Shown in pieces: positions 1-13,199 of a stretch of DNA of 64,000 nucleotides. A program made the translations under genes and the position numbers. The stretch comes from Epichloe hybrida (Eukaryota; Ascomycota; Sordariomycetes; Hypocreales; Clavicipitaceae). The notes under the pieces are model-generated. The model was not told the DNA's origin and searched no databases. It saw only the letters and a list, made by a program, of their open reading frames with translations. The first letter of the stretch is position 1. Each line of letters begins with the position of its first letter. The DNA lies in the NCBI GenBank assembly GCA_019022495.1, contig JAFEKR010000011.1, forward strand, positions 372,001-436,000, written 5' to 3'.

Positions 1-2455
1 TAACTAATTTTTTAATTTACCCTTTAAGCTATATACTTATAAGGTACTCTCTAAGAACCTCTAGCTTCCTTTTAGCTAAATTATATATAGGCCCCTAAGG
101 TAGTGTTTTCCCTTCTTCTAATTTAATTATATAAGTGTAACCTCCTAGTTTAGGAAGCTTACCTACTAACTCTTTAGAAAAAATATCTATAAACTCTTTA
201 TATTCTTCTAGGATTATTAGTATAAGGCACTTAGTGCTCTTATCCTAATTTAATATAGCTTCTTTACTACTTATATTTTCTAAAATTAGTATAACTATAA
301 TACCTTTGCTTTTTTACTATAAATAAGTATACTTAAGGATTTATATAGCTACTTTACTATTTATTTATATATCTATTATTACTAGGTCCTTTAATTAGCC
401 TTTTCCTTTTCCTTTTTAATTTTTATTTTCTAGAATACTTAGCCTAATCTTTATTACTTCTAATAATAAAGTAACTACTATTATTTTTTTCTCTTTATAT
501 ACTTATTACTTACTATAAGTAAAGAAGAGATATTCTATTATTACTAGATATCTCTAGTATTTATACTCCTAATATATAATTATAGGTAAATACTCTTTAA
601 TCTAGTTTATACCTAGAATTATCCCTTTACTTATATTAGTAATAAAGTAACTAACTTAGTAAACCTTTATAAATCCTATATTATCTTTTATCTTAACTAA
701 TTTTTTTAGAATTCCTTAATATAGAATTACTTTTTTACTTACACTTTCTAATATCCTATTTAATTAGATTATATTCTTCTAATCCTTTTTTAATAATAAT
801 TTTAGATAAATTATTAAAGACTATATACTTATATTAAATAGCACTTATATAGCTAACTACTAGTTATCTTATTATAAAGATACCTATATTCTTATTCTAT
901 TATCTATAGGGTATTCTATAGTAAGATTATATTCCTAGGTCTATACTAATTAAACTAGTATTATATTAGGAGATATAGCTTTATTACTACTTTCCCTATA
1001 CTTCTTAGTTATATATTTAGTACTTTTATAGGTAAAATAATATAGTGCCTAATAAGTTAGTATAGTATACCTAGGCTTTCTATATTTATAGCACACTAAG
1101 GATAATCTTTTCCCTTAGTCTTTACTTTATTACTATACCTTATTTATAAGTAATATAAAATAAGAGTATTACCTCTTTCTTTTAAAGTCCTAATCTTTTT
1201 TATTATTTTAGCCTAAACCTATTATAACCTTTACTTTCTTACCCTAGCCTTATAGTTAACTCTAGGTTATTAAAATCTCTTAACTAATTATTTACTTCCT
1301 TATAGTATTATTTAAGCTATTTAGAAAGATTATAATTCTTAGATATATAGGGATTTCTTTAGGTAACTTAGCTTTTACCTTATCCTAGGCTTATATAAAG
1401 GATTAAAATAATTAGCTATTCTTTTACCTAAGATTTAGTAATAACCTTATTACTTTTAAGTATCTTACACTTATATCTATTATTCTAGTTTTTAACTATT
1501 CTAGGAAATTTACCTAGGTAATTAATAAATAATTTATATACTTATTTATAGCTATATAACGCATTTACTATTACTTTACATTACTAGCTAGGTAGCTACT
1601 TATATATATTACCTTAGTTATATTATCCTTAAAGGTATAGTAATCTAATTTAAATAGTATATCTAAGTTTACTAAGAAATTCTATAGGCTTTTATATATT
1701 TCCCCTTTATATATAAGCATTTTTATTTACATTTTAATAAAACTACCTTACTATATAATTACTACTATATTACTATAAACTATAGGTAAAATTATAGCTA
1801 ATATTTAAGGGGTAATTATAAGTCTAGTTTAAGGTCTAGCTAATCCTAGATTTACCTTAAGCTCTCTAATTTATGCCTTTATCTATAAGATCTTTTATTT
1901 TCTCTAAAGATAATATAGCTTAAATTATATAACCTTATAGCATTACTATAATGCCCTTTTTTCTTTAGTTATATTATTTATACCTCTACCTAAATTAGGA
2001 TTAAGTAATGTTTATTACACCCTATTATTCATAGTTCTAGATTATAAGGGTTCTTTATCTTCCTAATTATCTATAGCTTTATTATTATAAGGTACTAGTG
2101 TGTTTCTTATAGATCTTTAAAGTATTAGCTATATAATAATCTAGCTAATAGTTTATATCCTTAAAAAGGTTAAGAGAGATTAATTTATTATAGCTTATAC
2201 TAAAAGGTTAAGAATAAAGTAATAGCTAAGACTATTATAGTTACTACTAGATAAATACTAGCTAGGGGTAAGTATATAAAGGTTTTAATCTCTAACCTAG
2301 CACTAATAATATGCGTAGTCTTTAATAAATACCTTGCTTTATAAGCACATAGCTATCTTATAGCTAGCTAGCCTCTTTATTATCCGCATAGCCTAAAGGT
2401 TCTCTAAAGACCCGCTTTAATAAACATCCTATCTTTGACCTCTGCGCTCCTAACA
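1..2455 (-). mobile_element. RIP-degraded Ty3/gypsy LTR retrotransposon, 5' part (element A)
   Basis: This is the 5' end of a gypsy element read on the minus strand. Its 5' LTR starts at 2455 and runs down to 2186; the internal region continues leftward and leaves the window at position 1. The order is the same as in the complete copy at 4255-12538: LTR, leader, a 24-bp leader unit (present once here), then gag and the start of pol. All frames carry many stops and CpA/TpG are nearly absent, so it cannot make protein. The 3' end is not in the window, so the target duplication cannot be checked. Confidence 0.8.
2186..2455 (-). repeat. 5' LTR of gypsy element A (270 bp)
   Basis: On the minus strand it begins TGTTAGGAGC at 2455 and ends AGCTATAATA at 2186. 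It has the same length as the LTRs at 4255-4524, 12269-12538 and 38365-38634. The outer end (2380-2455) still has GC-rich words such as GCGCAGAGG, while the inner end is TA-rich. Confidence 0.82.
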
Positions 2456-4254
2456 CTTAATTAGCCTAAGTAAATATAAGACTATATTATTTACCTCTAA
2501 AGTTAAGTATATTAGATATTCTCTAGAAGATAGGAAAATATAGCTAGCATAGAAATATTATAATAGATTTACTAACTTAGCTAAGTAATTTAAGAAATAA
2601 CCACTATAAACTTAGAATAAAGTACTTATACTTATTTACTTAACTCTATTTATATATAAATTTATTCTAGAAAGATTAAACTTAGTAGTTACTATTAAAA
2701 GGGCTTTCTTTTATAAAATCCCTAAGATAATATAATTAGGAAAACTATTAATTTAGAAAGAAGAAGTCTTAAGAGAGAAACTAGAATAAACTCTAGAGGC
2801 TTAATAAGCTTTATTAAAAATATATAATAGTATCTAGATAAACACTACCTTTAGCACTAGACTAAGAACTTAATTTTATATAGCTATAAATATATCTAAG
2901 ATAAGCACTAGAGAAGTATTATTTTAAATAGAAGATATAAAGCCTAGAATAAGTATTATAAATACTAATTTCTCTAAAGTATAAATTATTATATAAATAT
3001 TACACTAATTAGGAAATACTAAGAAATAATATTCTATACTAGAAAAGGAGATAATAGTAATTATAGTGGGTTTAAAGGAAATAAGATAGTTACTAGATTA
3101 TTTACTATATCTATTAAAGGTATACATAGATTATAAAGGTATTATTAATTTAATAGCAAATATATTTAAAGTCTATAGGAAGGTATCCCACTAGGTAAAT
3201 ATACTTTAAGAATTAAATATAAAATATATCTATTATCTAAATATAATAAAGATTATAAAGATTGCAAATAAAATGTCTTAAATACTAGAATATTTAAGAT
3301 TAGATCCTATTACTATAGAAAGAAAATTAGGAGTAGATATTACTCTAGCTTTAGGAGATTAACTAATTCTAGTTTTAATAAATATAATACTAGTTTTACT
3401 AGAGGGAGGAAGTTTAAATAAAGATATAATAGAGAAATTATTCTAAGAACTTTATAAGTGGTTTAATTTTATATAGTATAGGGAGGTTTTATTTACTATA
3501 GTTTTTAGACACTAAACTATTTCTACTAAATAATAGAAGCTTATAAGGCATTAATCTTTAAAATACTAGATCTTTAACTAGACTTTATATTATTTAGAAG
3601 CTAATAAAGTATTATTAAAATATATACTCCTAAATAGAGTACTAGAAAAGTTATAGGAAGCCTATAATACCTAAGGTCACTTTAGAATAGTAATTATAAT
3701 GCAAAAACTTTATAAAAAGTGCTTTTAGCTAGATAGAAATAAAGATAAAAAATCTTATTATTACTTATATCTAGTGTGTTAACAAACTAGTATATAAGTT
3801 CTATAGATAGACCTAAAGACTATTATAGTATTAGAACTATAGGGGTTAGTTATAATAGACTATTTAGGTCTAATTACTCTAAAAGCTAAGAATAGAGATA
3901 TATATGTGTTAATTACTATAGACTATATAATAAGGTTTATATTAGGATAATCCTGTATAGAGGCAATAGGAGATTTAGTTACTTAGGCTTAGGACAAAAG
4001 TTAGAGCCTAATATTTAAATAACTAAGAAGAATTTATTATAATAATAGCTTATATTTTAAGAACCTAATATTTTAAGCTACCTCTAGGAAACATAGAACT
4101 AGTGTAATATATAGACTAGTTTCTTATCTATTATTAATAAAACTACCTAAATAAAATATAAGACTTATTAAAGGATAACTAATAAAATAGGCTATTAAGA
4201 GAGATAGAGTTTTGCTAGACTCCTAGAATTAAGCTATCCTAAGCATTATAGTAG
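2456..4254 (+). mobile_element. Older retroelement fragment with integrase zinc-binding and core regions
   Basis: This stretch lies between elements A and B and was split by the insertion of B; its continuation is probably 12539 to about 13060. Near 3650-3790 a degraded plus-strand frame reads like the gypsy integrase HHCC zinc domain: a GHF step, a leucine-rich spacer, then two Cys positions before QTS. Near 3845-3945 it reads like the integrase core, with an IIDYLG step and a later TIDYITRF step. It is heavily RIPed with no intact frame. The family is inferred from these short matches only. Confidence 0.6.
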
Positions 4255-4524
4255 TGTTAGGAGCGCAGAGGTCAAAGATAGGATGTTTATCAAAGCGGGT
4301 CTTTAGAGAACCTTTAGGCTATGTGAATAATAAAGAGGCTAGCTAGCTATAAGATAGCTACATGCTTATAAAGCAAGGTATTTATTAAAGATAGCATATA
4401 TTATTAGTGCTAGGTTAGAGATTATAACCTTCACACACTTACCTCTAGCTAGTATTTATCTAGTAATAACTATAATAGTCTTAGCTATTACTTTATTCTT
4501 AACCTTTTGGTATAAGCTATAATA
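4255..4524 (+). repeat. 5' LTR of gypsy element B (270 bp)
   Basis: Starts TGTTAGGAGCGCAGAGG and ends AGCTATAATA. The first 70 bp keep GC-rich words, while the last 70 bp are TA-rich. The 3' LTR shows the opposite pattern. Confidence 0.88.
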
Positions 4525-4823
4525 AATTAATCTCTCTTAACCTTTTTAAGGATATAAACTATTAGCTAGATTATTATATAGCTAATACTTTAAAAATCTA
4601 TAAGAAATATACTAGTATCTTATAATAATAAAGCTATAGATAATTAGGAAGATAAAGAACCCTTATAATCTAAAACTATAGATAATAATAAGGTATAATA
4701 GATACCACTTAATTTTAATTTAGGTAGAGGTATAGATAATATAACTAAAGAAAAAAGGGCATTATAATAATACTATAAGGTTATATAATCTAAGCTATAT
4801 TACCTTTAGAGAAAATAAGAGGT

Positions 4824-4997
4824 TGTGATGATCTAGGCTTTGCCTAGACCTAGCAATATAGGAGTCAATTGCACAAGTAAATCATGACTTGTGCAATGCG
4901 TATTCTTTTGTTGCCTTCTATGGCGCAACGGAATTGGGGTCAAACCCACATGGTGGCGCAGGCACCCGCGATTAGCCCTATGGGCTAGACCATGACA
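4824..4997. mobile_element. 174-bp un-RIPed insertion, TG...CA ends: short solo LTR or tRNA-like SINE
   Basis: The insertion interrupts the leader of element B. The uninterrupted form is visible at 38930-38940 in element C, which defines the ends. The insert runs from TGTGATG to CATGACA and is flanked by GAGGT on both sides (4819-4823, 4998-5002). TG/CA ends and a 5-bp duplication are those of an LTR, so a solo LTR of a small element is the first choice. On the minus strand it also has tRNA-like arms: a stem-loop TAGCCC-ATA-GGGCTA and later GGTTTGACCCC, similar to a pol III box B. It keeps many CpA and CpG steps, unlike its surroundings. Confidence 0.72.
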
Positions 4998-5064
4998 GAG
5001 GTCTTATAAATAGAGGCGTAAATTAGAGAGCTTAAGGCAAATCTAGGATTAGCTAAACCTTAAA

Positions 5065-5112
5065 CTAGACTTATAATTACCCCTTAATCTAGACTTATAA
5101 TTACCCCTTAAA
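5065..5112 (+). repeat. 24-bp leader unit, two tandem copies
   Basis: The unit contains CTTATAATTACCCCTTAA and repeats with a 24-bp period at 5070 and 5094. The same site has one copy in element A (about 1806-1832) and three in element C (38992-39063). Confidence 0.85.
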
Positions 5113-8100
5113 TATTAGCTATAATTTTACCTATAGTCTATAGTAACTTAGTAGTAATTATATAGTAAGATAGTCTTATTAAAATATAAATAAAAATACC
5201 TATATATAAAGGGGAAATGTATAAAAGCCTATAGAATTTCTTAGTAAACTTAGATATATTATTTAAATTAAACTACTATACCTTTAAGAATAATATAACT
5301 AAGGTAATATATATAAGTAGCTACCTAGCTAGTAATATAAAGTAATAGTAAATATATTATATAGCTATAAATAAGTATATAAATTATTTATTAATTACCT
5401 AGGTAAATTTTCTAGAATAGTTAAAAACTAGAATAATAAATATAAGTATAAGATACTTAGAAATAATAAGGTTACTACTAAATCTTAGGTAAAAGAATAA
5501 CTAATTATTTTAATCCTTTATATAAGCCTAAGATAAGATAAAAGCTAAGTTACCTAAAGAAATCCTTATATATCTAAGAATTATAATCTTTCTAAATAGC
5601 TTAAATAACACTATAAGGAAGTAAATAATTAGTTAAGAGATTTTAATAACTTAGAGCTAACTATAAGGCTAGGGTAAGAAAGCAAAGGTTATAATAGGTT
5701 TAAGCTAAAATAATAAAAAAGATTAGGACTTTAAAAGAAAGAGGTAATACTCTTATTTTATATTACCTATAAATAAGGTATAGTAATAAAGTTAAGATTA
5801 AGGGGAAAGATTATCCCTAGTATACTATAAATATAAAAAGCCTAGGTATACTTTACTAGCTTATTAGGTACTAGATTATTTTACTTATAAAAGTACTAAG
5901 TATATAACTAAGAAGCATAGAGAAAGTAATAATAAAGCTATATCTCCTAATATAATACTAGTTTAATTAGTATAGACCTAGGAATATAATCTTACTATAA
6001 AATACCCTATAGATAATAGAATAAGAATATAGGTATCTTTATAATAATATAACTAGTAGTTAGCTAAATAAGCGCTATTTAATATAGGTATATAGTCTTT
6101 AATAATTTATCTAAAATTATTATTAAAAAAGGATTAGGAAAATATAATCTAATTAAATAGGAGACTAAAGAGTATAAGTAAAAAAGTAATTTTATATTAA
6201 GGAATTTTAAAAAAAATAGTTAAGATAAAAGATAGTATAGGATTTATAAAGGTTTACTAAGTTAGTTACTTTATTACTAATATAGGTAAAGGGATAATTC
6301 TAGGTATAAACTAGATTAAAGAGTATTTACCTATAATTATATATTAAGAGCATAAATACTAGAGATATCTAGTAATAATAAAATATCTTTCCTTTACTTA
6401 TAGTAAGTAATTAGTATATAAAAAGAAAAAAATAGTAGTAATTACTTTATTATTAGGAGTAATAAAGATTAAGCTAAGTATTCTAGAAAATAAAAATTAA
6501 AAAGGAAAAGGAAAAGGCTAATTAAAGAACCTAGTAATAATAGATATATAAATAAATAGTAAAGTAACTATATAAATCCTAGAGTATACTTATTTATAGT
6601 AAAAAAGCAAAGGTATTATAGTTATACTAATTTTAGAGAATATAAGTAATAAAGAAGCTATATTAAATTAAAATAAAAGTAGTAAGTGCCTTATACTAAT
6701 AATCCTAGAAGAATATAAGGAGTTTATAGATATTTTTTCTAAAGAGTTAGTAAGTAAGCTTCCTAAACTAGGAGGTTATACTTATATAATTAAATTAGAA
6801 GAAAGGAAAACATTACCTTAGAGGCCTATATATAATTTAGGTAAAAGAGAGCTAGAGGTTCTTAAAGAGTACTTTATAAGTATATAGCTTAAAGGGTAAA
6901 TTAGAAAATTAGTTAGCTTAGCTAAAGCCTTAATTTTATTTATTTTAAAGAAAGGAGAGAAATTAATGCTTTATATAAATTATAAGGGCTTAAATAAGAT
7001 TATAATTAAGAATAAGGCCTCTTTACCCTTTATTACTAAAATTCTTAATTAATTAGTAAGTATAGTTATTTTTATAATTCTAGATTTAAAAGATATATAC
7101 TACTAGCTATATATTTACTTAGGTAATAAGTAAAAAATAGCGTTTTATTATTAATATAGCTACTTTAAATATCTAGTAATACTATTTAGACTAGTTAATA
7201 TACTAGTAACTTTTTAGGAGTATATTAATAATACTCTTAAAGGACTTATTAATAAGACTTATATTATCTATTTAGATAATATACTAATATATAGTAATAA
7301 GGTTAAAGATTATATATTAAATAAGTTTTATATAGGTTTAAAGAGGTAAGTCTTTTTATTAACCTTAAGAAGTATTAATTTTTAGTTAAGGAAGTTAAAT
7401 TTTTAGGCTTTAAGATATTAAAGAAAGGTATTATAATAGACCTAGTAAGAGTTAAAGTAATTATAACCTAGCTAATACTATGTAGTGTTTTTAATATTTA
7501 GTTATTTCTTAGTTTTACTAGATTTTACTACTATTTTATTAAATAGTATAGTAAAGTTATTATTTTATTAATAAATTACCTTAAAGGGAATTAACTAGTA
7601 ATATTTAAACTAGAACCCTATAAGCTAATAGTGTTTAAAAAGCTTTAATAAAGATTTTAGAAAGCGCTAATTTTAGTGTATTTTAACTTACTTATATATC
7701 TTAGAGTAAAGATAAATATATCTAGATATATAATTAAGGCTATACTTATAATATTAGTACTAGGTTACTAGCACCTAGTTATATTTATATTAAGGAAAAT
7801 AACTAATACTAAATTATAATATTTAATACCTAATAGTAAATTATTAGCTATCTAAGAGGCTTTTTATATATAGAGACACTATCTTGCTTATTTAGCTTAT
7901 ATAATTAAAGTTATTATAGATTATTTAAACTATAAGTACCTTACTATAAAGCCTAAGCTTACTAGTAAGTAAGTAACTATACTTAATAAGCTTTATCCTT
8001 TTAACTTTAAGATTATATATTATATAGGGAAATTAAATCCTACTAACTTACTTTTAAGAAAACTAGATTTTATAAGTAAGGTAAGGAAAGAGAAAGTAAT

Positions 8101-10214
8101 AACTATATAACTTCTTACCTTTTTATTTAAATTTATAAATACTAAGAGATAGGAACACTATAGTAATATTATTAATGCTATAGGCTCCACAAAAACATCA
8201 CTTAATGTAACTAATAGTTAGTTATAATAACGCTATAATAATACTACTAATATCTAGGGTTTTAAAAAATTATAACTTAACTATATTCCTAAAGAACCTA
8301 ATAATCTAAATAATCTTAGAAAAGTTATATTAGTAAGGTTATTTAATACTTTTTATACTTTTATTAATAAGTAATAAGCTAGCTATAGTAATACTATTAG
8401 TACCTAGTGTATATATTATTTATTACTTAATTATTTTAATTTTCCTATTAAACTAGCTATTTTTAATAAGGATAAACTAGTATAGGTTATTACTAGTAAG
8501 TAATAAGGGCACCCCTTTAAAATATTACTTATTTATATTCTTATAAGACTAGAAGTATTTATTAAACTAATTACTTATAAAGATATTATAGCTAGGATTT
8601 AATTTATTTAAAGAATCTCTTTTAAGTTTAACTTTAACTTTCTAGAAAAGAGCTTAGAATTAAAACCCTTAATTTAAGTCTTATTATATAAAGTATAGTA
8701 AGGTAATAACTTTACTATAGCTTAATTAAAGTTACTTAAAAGCAGTAATATAACTATATCCTAAATATAGTTAATTAAACCCTTTAAGCTATTAATATTT
8801 AAGAATTATATTTTTATTTCTCTAGGTATAAGAAAAGAAATTTTATTACTAACTTATAATAACCTTATTACTAGGCACTAAGAAGTAAGTAAAACTCTTT
8901 ATTAGATTATAAACTAATATTATTAGCTAATAATAAAGAAAGATATAAAGGTATATATTAGTACTTATATAAATTATTAGACTTTAAAACTAAGGCATTA
9001 TAAACTATATAGTAAGCTAGCTATATTACTAGTGCTTAATTGCCCTTTTTAAGAATTATTAATGGATTTTATTACTAGACTTTTACTAGTAAAAGATTTA
9101 AATTAAACCTATAATATAATTTTAGTTATTATTAACTATTTTATAAAATATAGTATTTATATCCCTATTTTAATATAACTAACTAGTAATAGGCTAGTAA
9201 CTATATTCTTAGAATATGTTTTTAAAGACTATAAAGCCCTAGAAGGTATTATAATAAACTAAGGTTTTATATTTACTAGTAGTTTCTAGATAACTTTTTA
9301 TTATTTTCTTATAATAAAGTAGTTACTTAGTATTACTTTTTACCCCTAGATAAATAGCTAGATAAAACATTTAAACTAAGTCTTAAAATATTATTTAAGA
9401 GCTTTTACTTATACTAAATAAACTAATTAGGTAAATAACTTATTAATAGTATAATTTATATATAATATAAGTAATTACTTAACATATAGTTATATACTAG
9501 TAAAGGTATTATAAGGTTATAATCCTAGAGGTTTATAGTAAGTAATAGTAAATATCCCTTTAGTAAATAATTAAGCTAAAAGTAAGATTTTAGCACTAAA
9601 AAAGAAGTATACTATAATTAAGTAGCTTTTAAGTAACTTATAAACTTAGTATAAAAAATATTATAACTAAAAGAGAACTTTAATAAGGTTTAAAGTTAGT
9701 AACTATATTTTATTATTAATAAAAAAATATTAACCTAAGATACCTTAGTAAGAAGCTAGCTATAAAGTATTTAGGCCTTTATAAGATTAAAAAGGTAATT
9801 AGAAGTTATAGATTAGTATATTAATTAAAATTATTACCTAGGACTTAATTATATAATATATTTAATATTACTAGTCTTAAACCTTTTAAAGGGGACTTAA
9901 TAAATATAGAAAATATATTCTTACTATAAGATACTATTAAAGATAATAAATAAGAGTTTAATATTAAGAGAATTATTTTATATTACTATAATAGAAAGTA
10001 TTATAAATATTTAGTTAAATAAAAAAGCTATAATACTTTAGAGAATTCTTAGGTATTAAAAAGGGATTTTATTACTAGAGAAATTATTAATAACTATAAG
10101 TAATAGCTAAGTAATAAAGTTAATATAAAGTAGTTATATTTTATAACTTAATATACTAAAGATATTAGAAAATAAAGTTAATTTACTTAGATAACTTAAA
10201 TAATTTATTATATA

Positions 10215-10415
10215 TATATTCTTTACGCTAGCTAGCTAACTATGTAGCTGTTCCTAGTACTCCATCCGCTTAGTTAAGAGGGAAAACCCTTTGCTAGGAA
10301 GAAAAACCCCCTTGCGTCTATTAACGGGCCGGCGCCAACCCTCTTCCAGGTCTGCACCGCATCGGGTGTGATCAATCGTAGGTGTTTGGTGCCGGCTTGC
10401 GCTAGCCTTATCCCG
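10215..10415 (-). mobile_element. SINE-like retroposon copy S1, un-RIPed, 15-bp target duplication
   Basis: A block of normal base composition lies in the 3' part of gypsy element B. It is bounded by ATAATTTATTATATA at 10200-10214 and again at 10416-10430, a perfect 15-bp target duplication. On the minus strand it starts CGGGATAAGGCTAGCGC and ends in a TA-rich tail, AGCGTAAAGAATATA. Most of it is shared with the copy at 52664-52966, including GACGCAAGGGGGTTTTTC. TAGCGCAAGCCGG resembles a pol III box A, but no good box B is visible. It has no coding capacity. A long target duplication plus a simple tail points to LINE-mediated insertion. Confidence 0.78.
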
Positions 10416-12268
10416 ATAATTTATTATATAGTTACTAAGCACTTATCCCTTTATAATAAAGTTAGTCCCTAAGACTACTAGTCTCTTATTATTAGTAATA
10501 GCTATAGGAATTATAAAGAAAAAGGCCTTAGGAGTATCTTTATTATTAAAATCCCTCTCTTTATATATATAAACTTAAAGTATACTAAGAAGCTTAATAA
10601 AACTAATATATTTAGGTAAATTAATAGTATTTAGTATAAACTACTAGTAAGTTAGTTAAGTATTAGCTATATATATTAAGAAAGCTTACCTTTAGAATAT
10701 TTTAGGCTATAAAGTAAAGATAGTTTAAAATATTAATCTAAGTCTTTAAATTTATAATATTACTTAGTAATACTATTATAGTATATTTATTATATTTTAC
10801 CTTATAAGTAATATTAGTAAATATTTAAGTATAGTAAATATAATTATACTTATTAGAATTTTTATAAACTAAGATAGTATTTTATAGCTTTTTCTTTACT
10901 TTTATAATAGGCTAGCTATAAGTTAGTAATAATCTAGTATTTAAGTAATAGGATTATACTTACTTTATTTTAATAATAGTAATTACCTTTAGAAGTAGCT
11001 TTAATAAGTTTAAATAGCCTATTATAAAGCTATATAATTTAAGCTAAAGTCTAGTAATATATTAGTAATAACTAGGTAGATTTTAGTTAAGAAAGATATA
11101 CTATAATATAGTTTTTATTATTTTAGAAGTAATAAGTATATTTTATTAAATAGCCTATTAAATATTAGCTATAAAGAAGTAATAAGTAAGTAAAGATATT
11201 ATACTTAAAGATTTATTATATTTAGCTAGAAAGGTTTTTTTATTAATAAAGTATCCTAAAATCTTATAAGTACTATTTTTTAGGAGAATATTTTATATTA
11301 TTACTTACTAATAATAGTATATATATAAAATCTTCTTTAAAGTTATTTTACTAGTAATAAGTTAGTAATAGAAATACTATAGGAATATAATAAACTTATA
11401 ATAAGATTTTAGAAGAAGTTTACTTTAAAGAAGACTTTATAAAAGACTTTATAGGAGATTTTTTAGTTAATAGATTTTCTTAAGGTATTAATAAAGGTAA
11501 AGTTTAGGTATAAGACTTAGATATAGTAAACTAGCTATAAGTTAGCTATAATAGACTAGATAAGGAAGTTATACTAATAAGAGTATAAACTTATAAGCTA
11601 GATAAGGGCAAAAAACTAAGATAAATAAGGATAAATAATAATAATAATTAGGGACTAAAAGAGGTTAGTAATTACTAAGTAATAGTAATAAGAGAGCTAT
11701 TACTTAGCTAGTAAGGGTAACTTATAAGGTTAAGAGATATTATAAAAGAAAGGAAAAGTGTAAAAAGAAGGGAAAATTAGTCTCTTTTATATTAACCCTA
11801 GACCCCTTAAGTAATTTAATATACTATATATAAGTAATTTATAAATTATAATAATAACTATTAGCACTACTAAATATATATATGCCTAATAGCTATAAGC
11901 TTATAGTAACTATAATATAAGCCCTTAGTTAGACTATTTAAAACCCTAGTATTAGGTACCTTATTTATTTAACTAATTATAAAAATTAATATAGGTTATG
12001 TATTTTTTTTTCTAGCTATATAATAGGTAATAATATTTGTTTTACTATAGTAAAGCTATATATAAGCTACTATTTAAATATTATTAACTATAATAAGAGG
12101 TTATTTTTAATTAGTAATATTATTATTATTATTTCTTTTTATTTACTTATATATCTAGATATAAGGTACCTTATCTTATTTTCCTTATAAAGCTTTAATA
12201 TAGTAACTATACCTTAAGTAAGTAGCTTATTTTATAATTAAGGTTAATTATATATAAGGGAGGTATTA

Positions 12269-12538
12269 TATTAGGAGCATAAAGGTTAAAGATAAAATAT
12301 TTATTAAAGTAAGTCTTTAAAGAACCTTTAGGCTATATAAATAATAAAGAGGCTAGCTAGCTATAAGATAGCTATATACTTATAAAGCAAGGTATTTATT
12401 AAAAATAGTATATATTATTAGTGCTAGGTTAGAGATTAAAACCTTTACGTACTTGCCCCTAGCTAGTATTTATCTAGTAGTGACTGTAATAGTCTTAGCT
12501 ATCACTTCGTTCTTAACCTTTTAGTGCAAGCCATAACA
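12269..12538 (+). repeat. 3' LTR of gypsy element B (270 bp)
   Basis: Begins TATTAGGAGC (the TG start changed to TA) and ends GCCATAACA. Its last 60 bp are nearly unmutated while its first 150 bp are strongly RIPed, the reverse of the 5' LTR. Confidence 0.88.
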
Positions 12539-13060
12539 AGTAGTAATTAATAATTAGTATATATTAAGTATTAGGATAAGCCTAGTAATATCTATATTAG
12601 GATTTAAACTATTTACGAAATATACAGGAGTTAAAGAACTAGAATTATTAGACTTTAAGAATCTAGGAGTATTAGATAATCTAGAACTAATTTAAGAAAC
12701 TAACCTATAGAATTTAGACCTATAAGAGAAGAGAAGAGAGTTAGTTTAAATATAGAAAGTAAATAATTAAAATAATACTATAAAACCTAGGCATAGCTTT
12801 AAGGTAGGAAATCTTATATAAGAGAAGATAAATAAAAGAATAAGTTAAAGGAAAGTTTTATAAGACCTAGGGGAAGCTATCTAAGGTTATCTAAAGAGTG
12901 TCTTTAGTAATATATAAAATCAAACCTATTAAAGGAGGAATAGCAAGGAAAATCTATTTAGATAACCTAAAACTCTATATCCCACGCTAGGAGAAGCTTT
13001 AACTATTAAGGTTAAATACTTAGGATTTAGCTAATTAGGGGATAATAGATTAGATAAATC
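12539..13060. other. AT-rich RIPed remnant up to the edge of the gene island
   Basis: This is probably the continuation of the retroelement fragment at 2456-4254 that element B split. No domain can be read. Composition changes abruptly at about 13,060, where CpA, TpG and CpG become normal. Confidence 0.55.
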
Positions 13061-13199
13061 TAAAAGGGTCGTTCAGGCCATTGGCAAGTTGTGTGCCTGT
13101 CGCTCCTGCCAGTGAGTGGGCCCTCTAGGCATTTCTCCAGCTGTTCTGTGTACGGACACTCTACTACAACTTTTGGCCTGTCACTGTAGTAGAGCAGTG

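Larger units (their letters stand above)
4255..12538 (+). mobile_element. Complete RIP-degraded Ty3/gypsy chromovirus (element B)
   Basis: Two 270-bp LTRs (4255-4524 and 12269-12538) bound the element, and the same five bases, AGTAG, flank it (4250-4254 and 12539-12543). Domains in degraded plus-strand frames come in gypsy order: gag (about 5150-6200), reverse transcriptase with YLDNILIYS near 7258-7295, integrase core with LMDFITRLL then VIINYFIKY near 9058-9165, and a chromodomain-like YLVK.K segment near 9950-10070. Integrase after RT plus a chromodomain places it among the chromoviruses. It carries two short younger insertions, at 4824-4997 and 10215-10415. All frames are broken by TpA stops from RIP. 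About 1.8 kb between the chromodomain and the 3' LTR has no recognised content. Confidence 0.9.
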
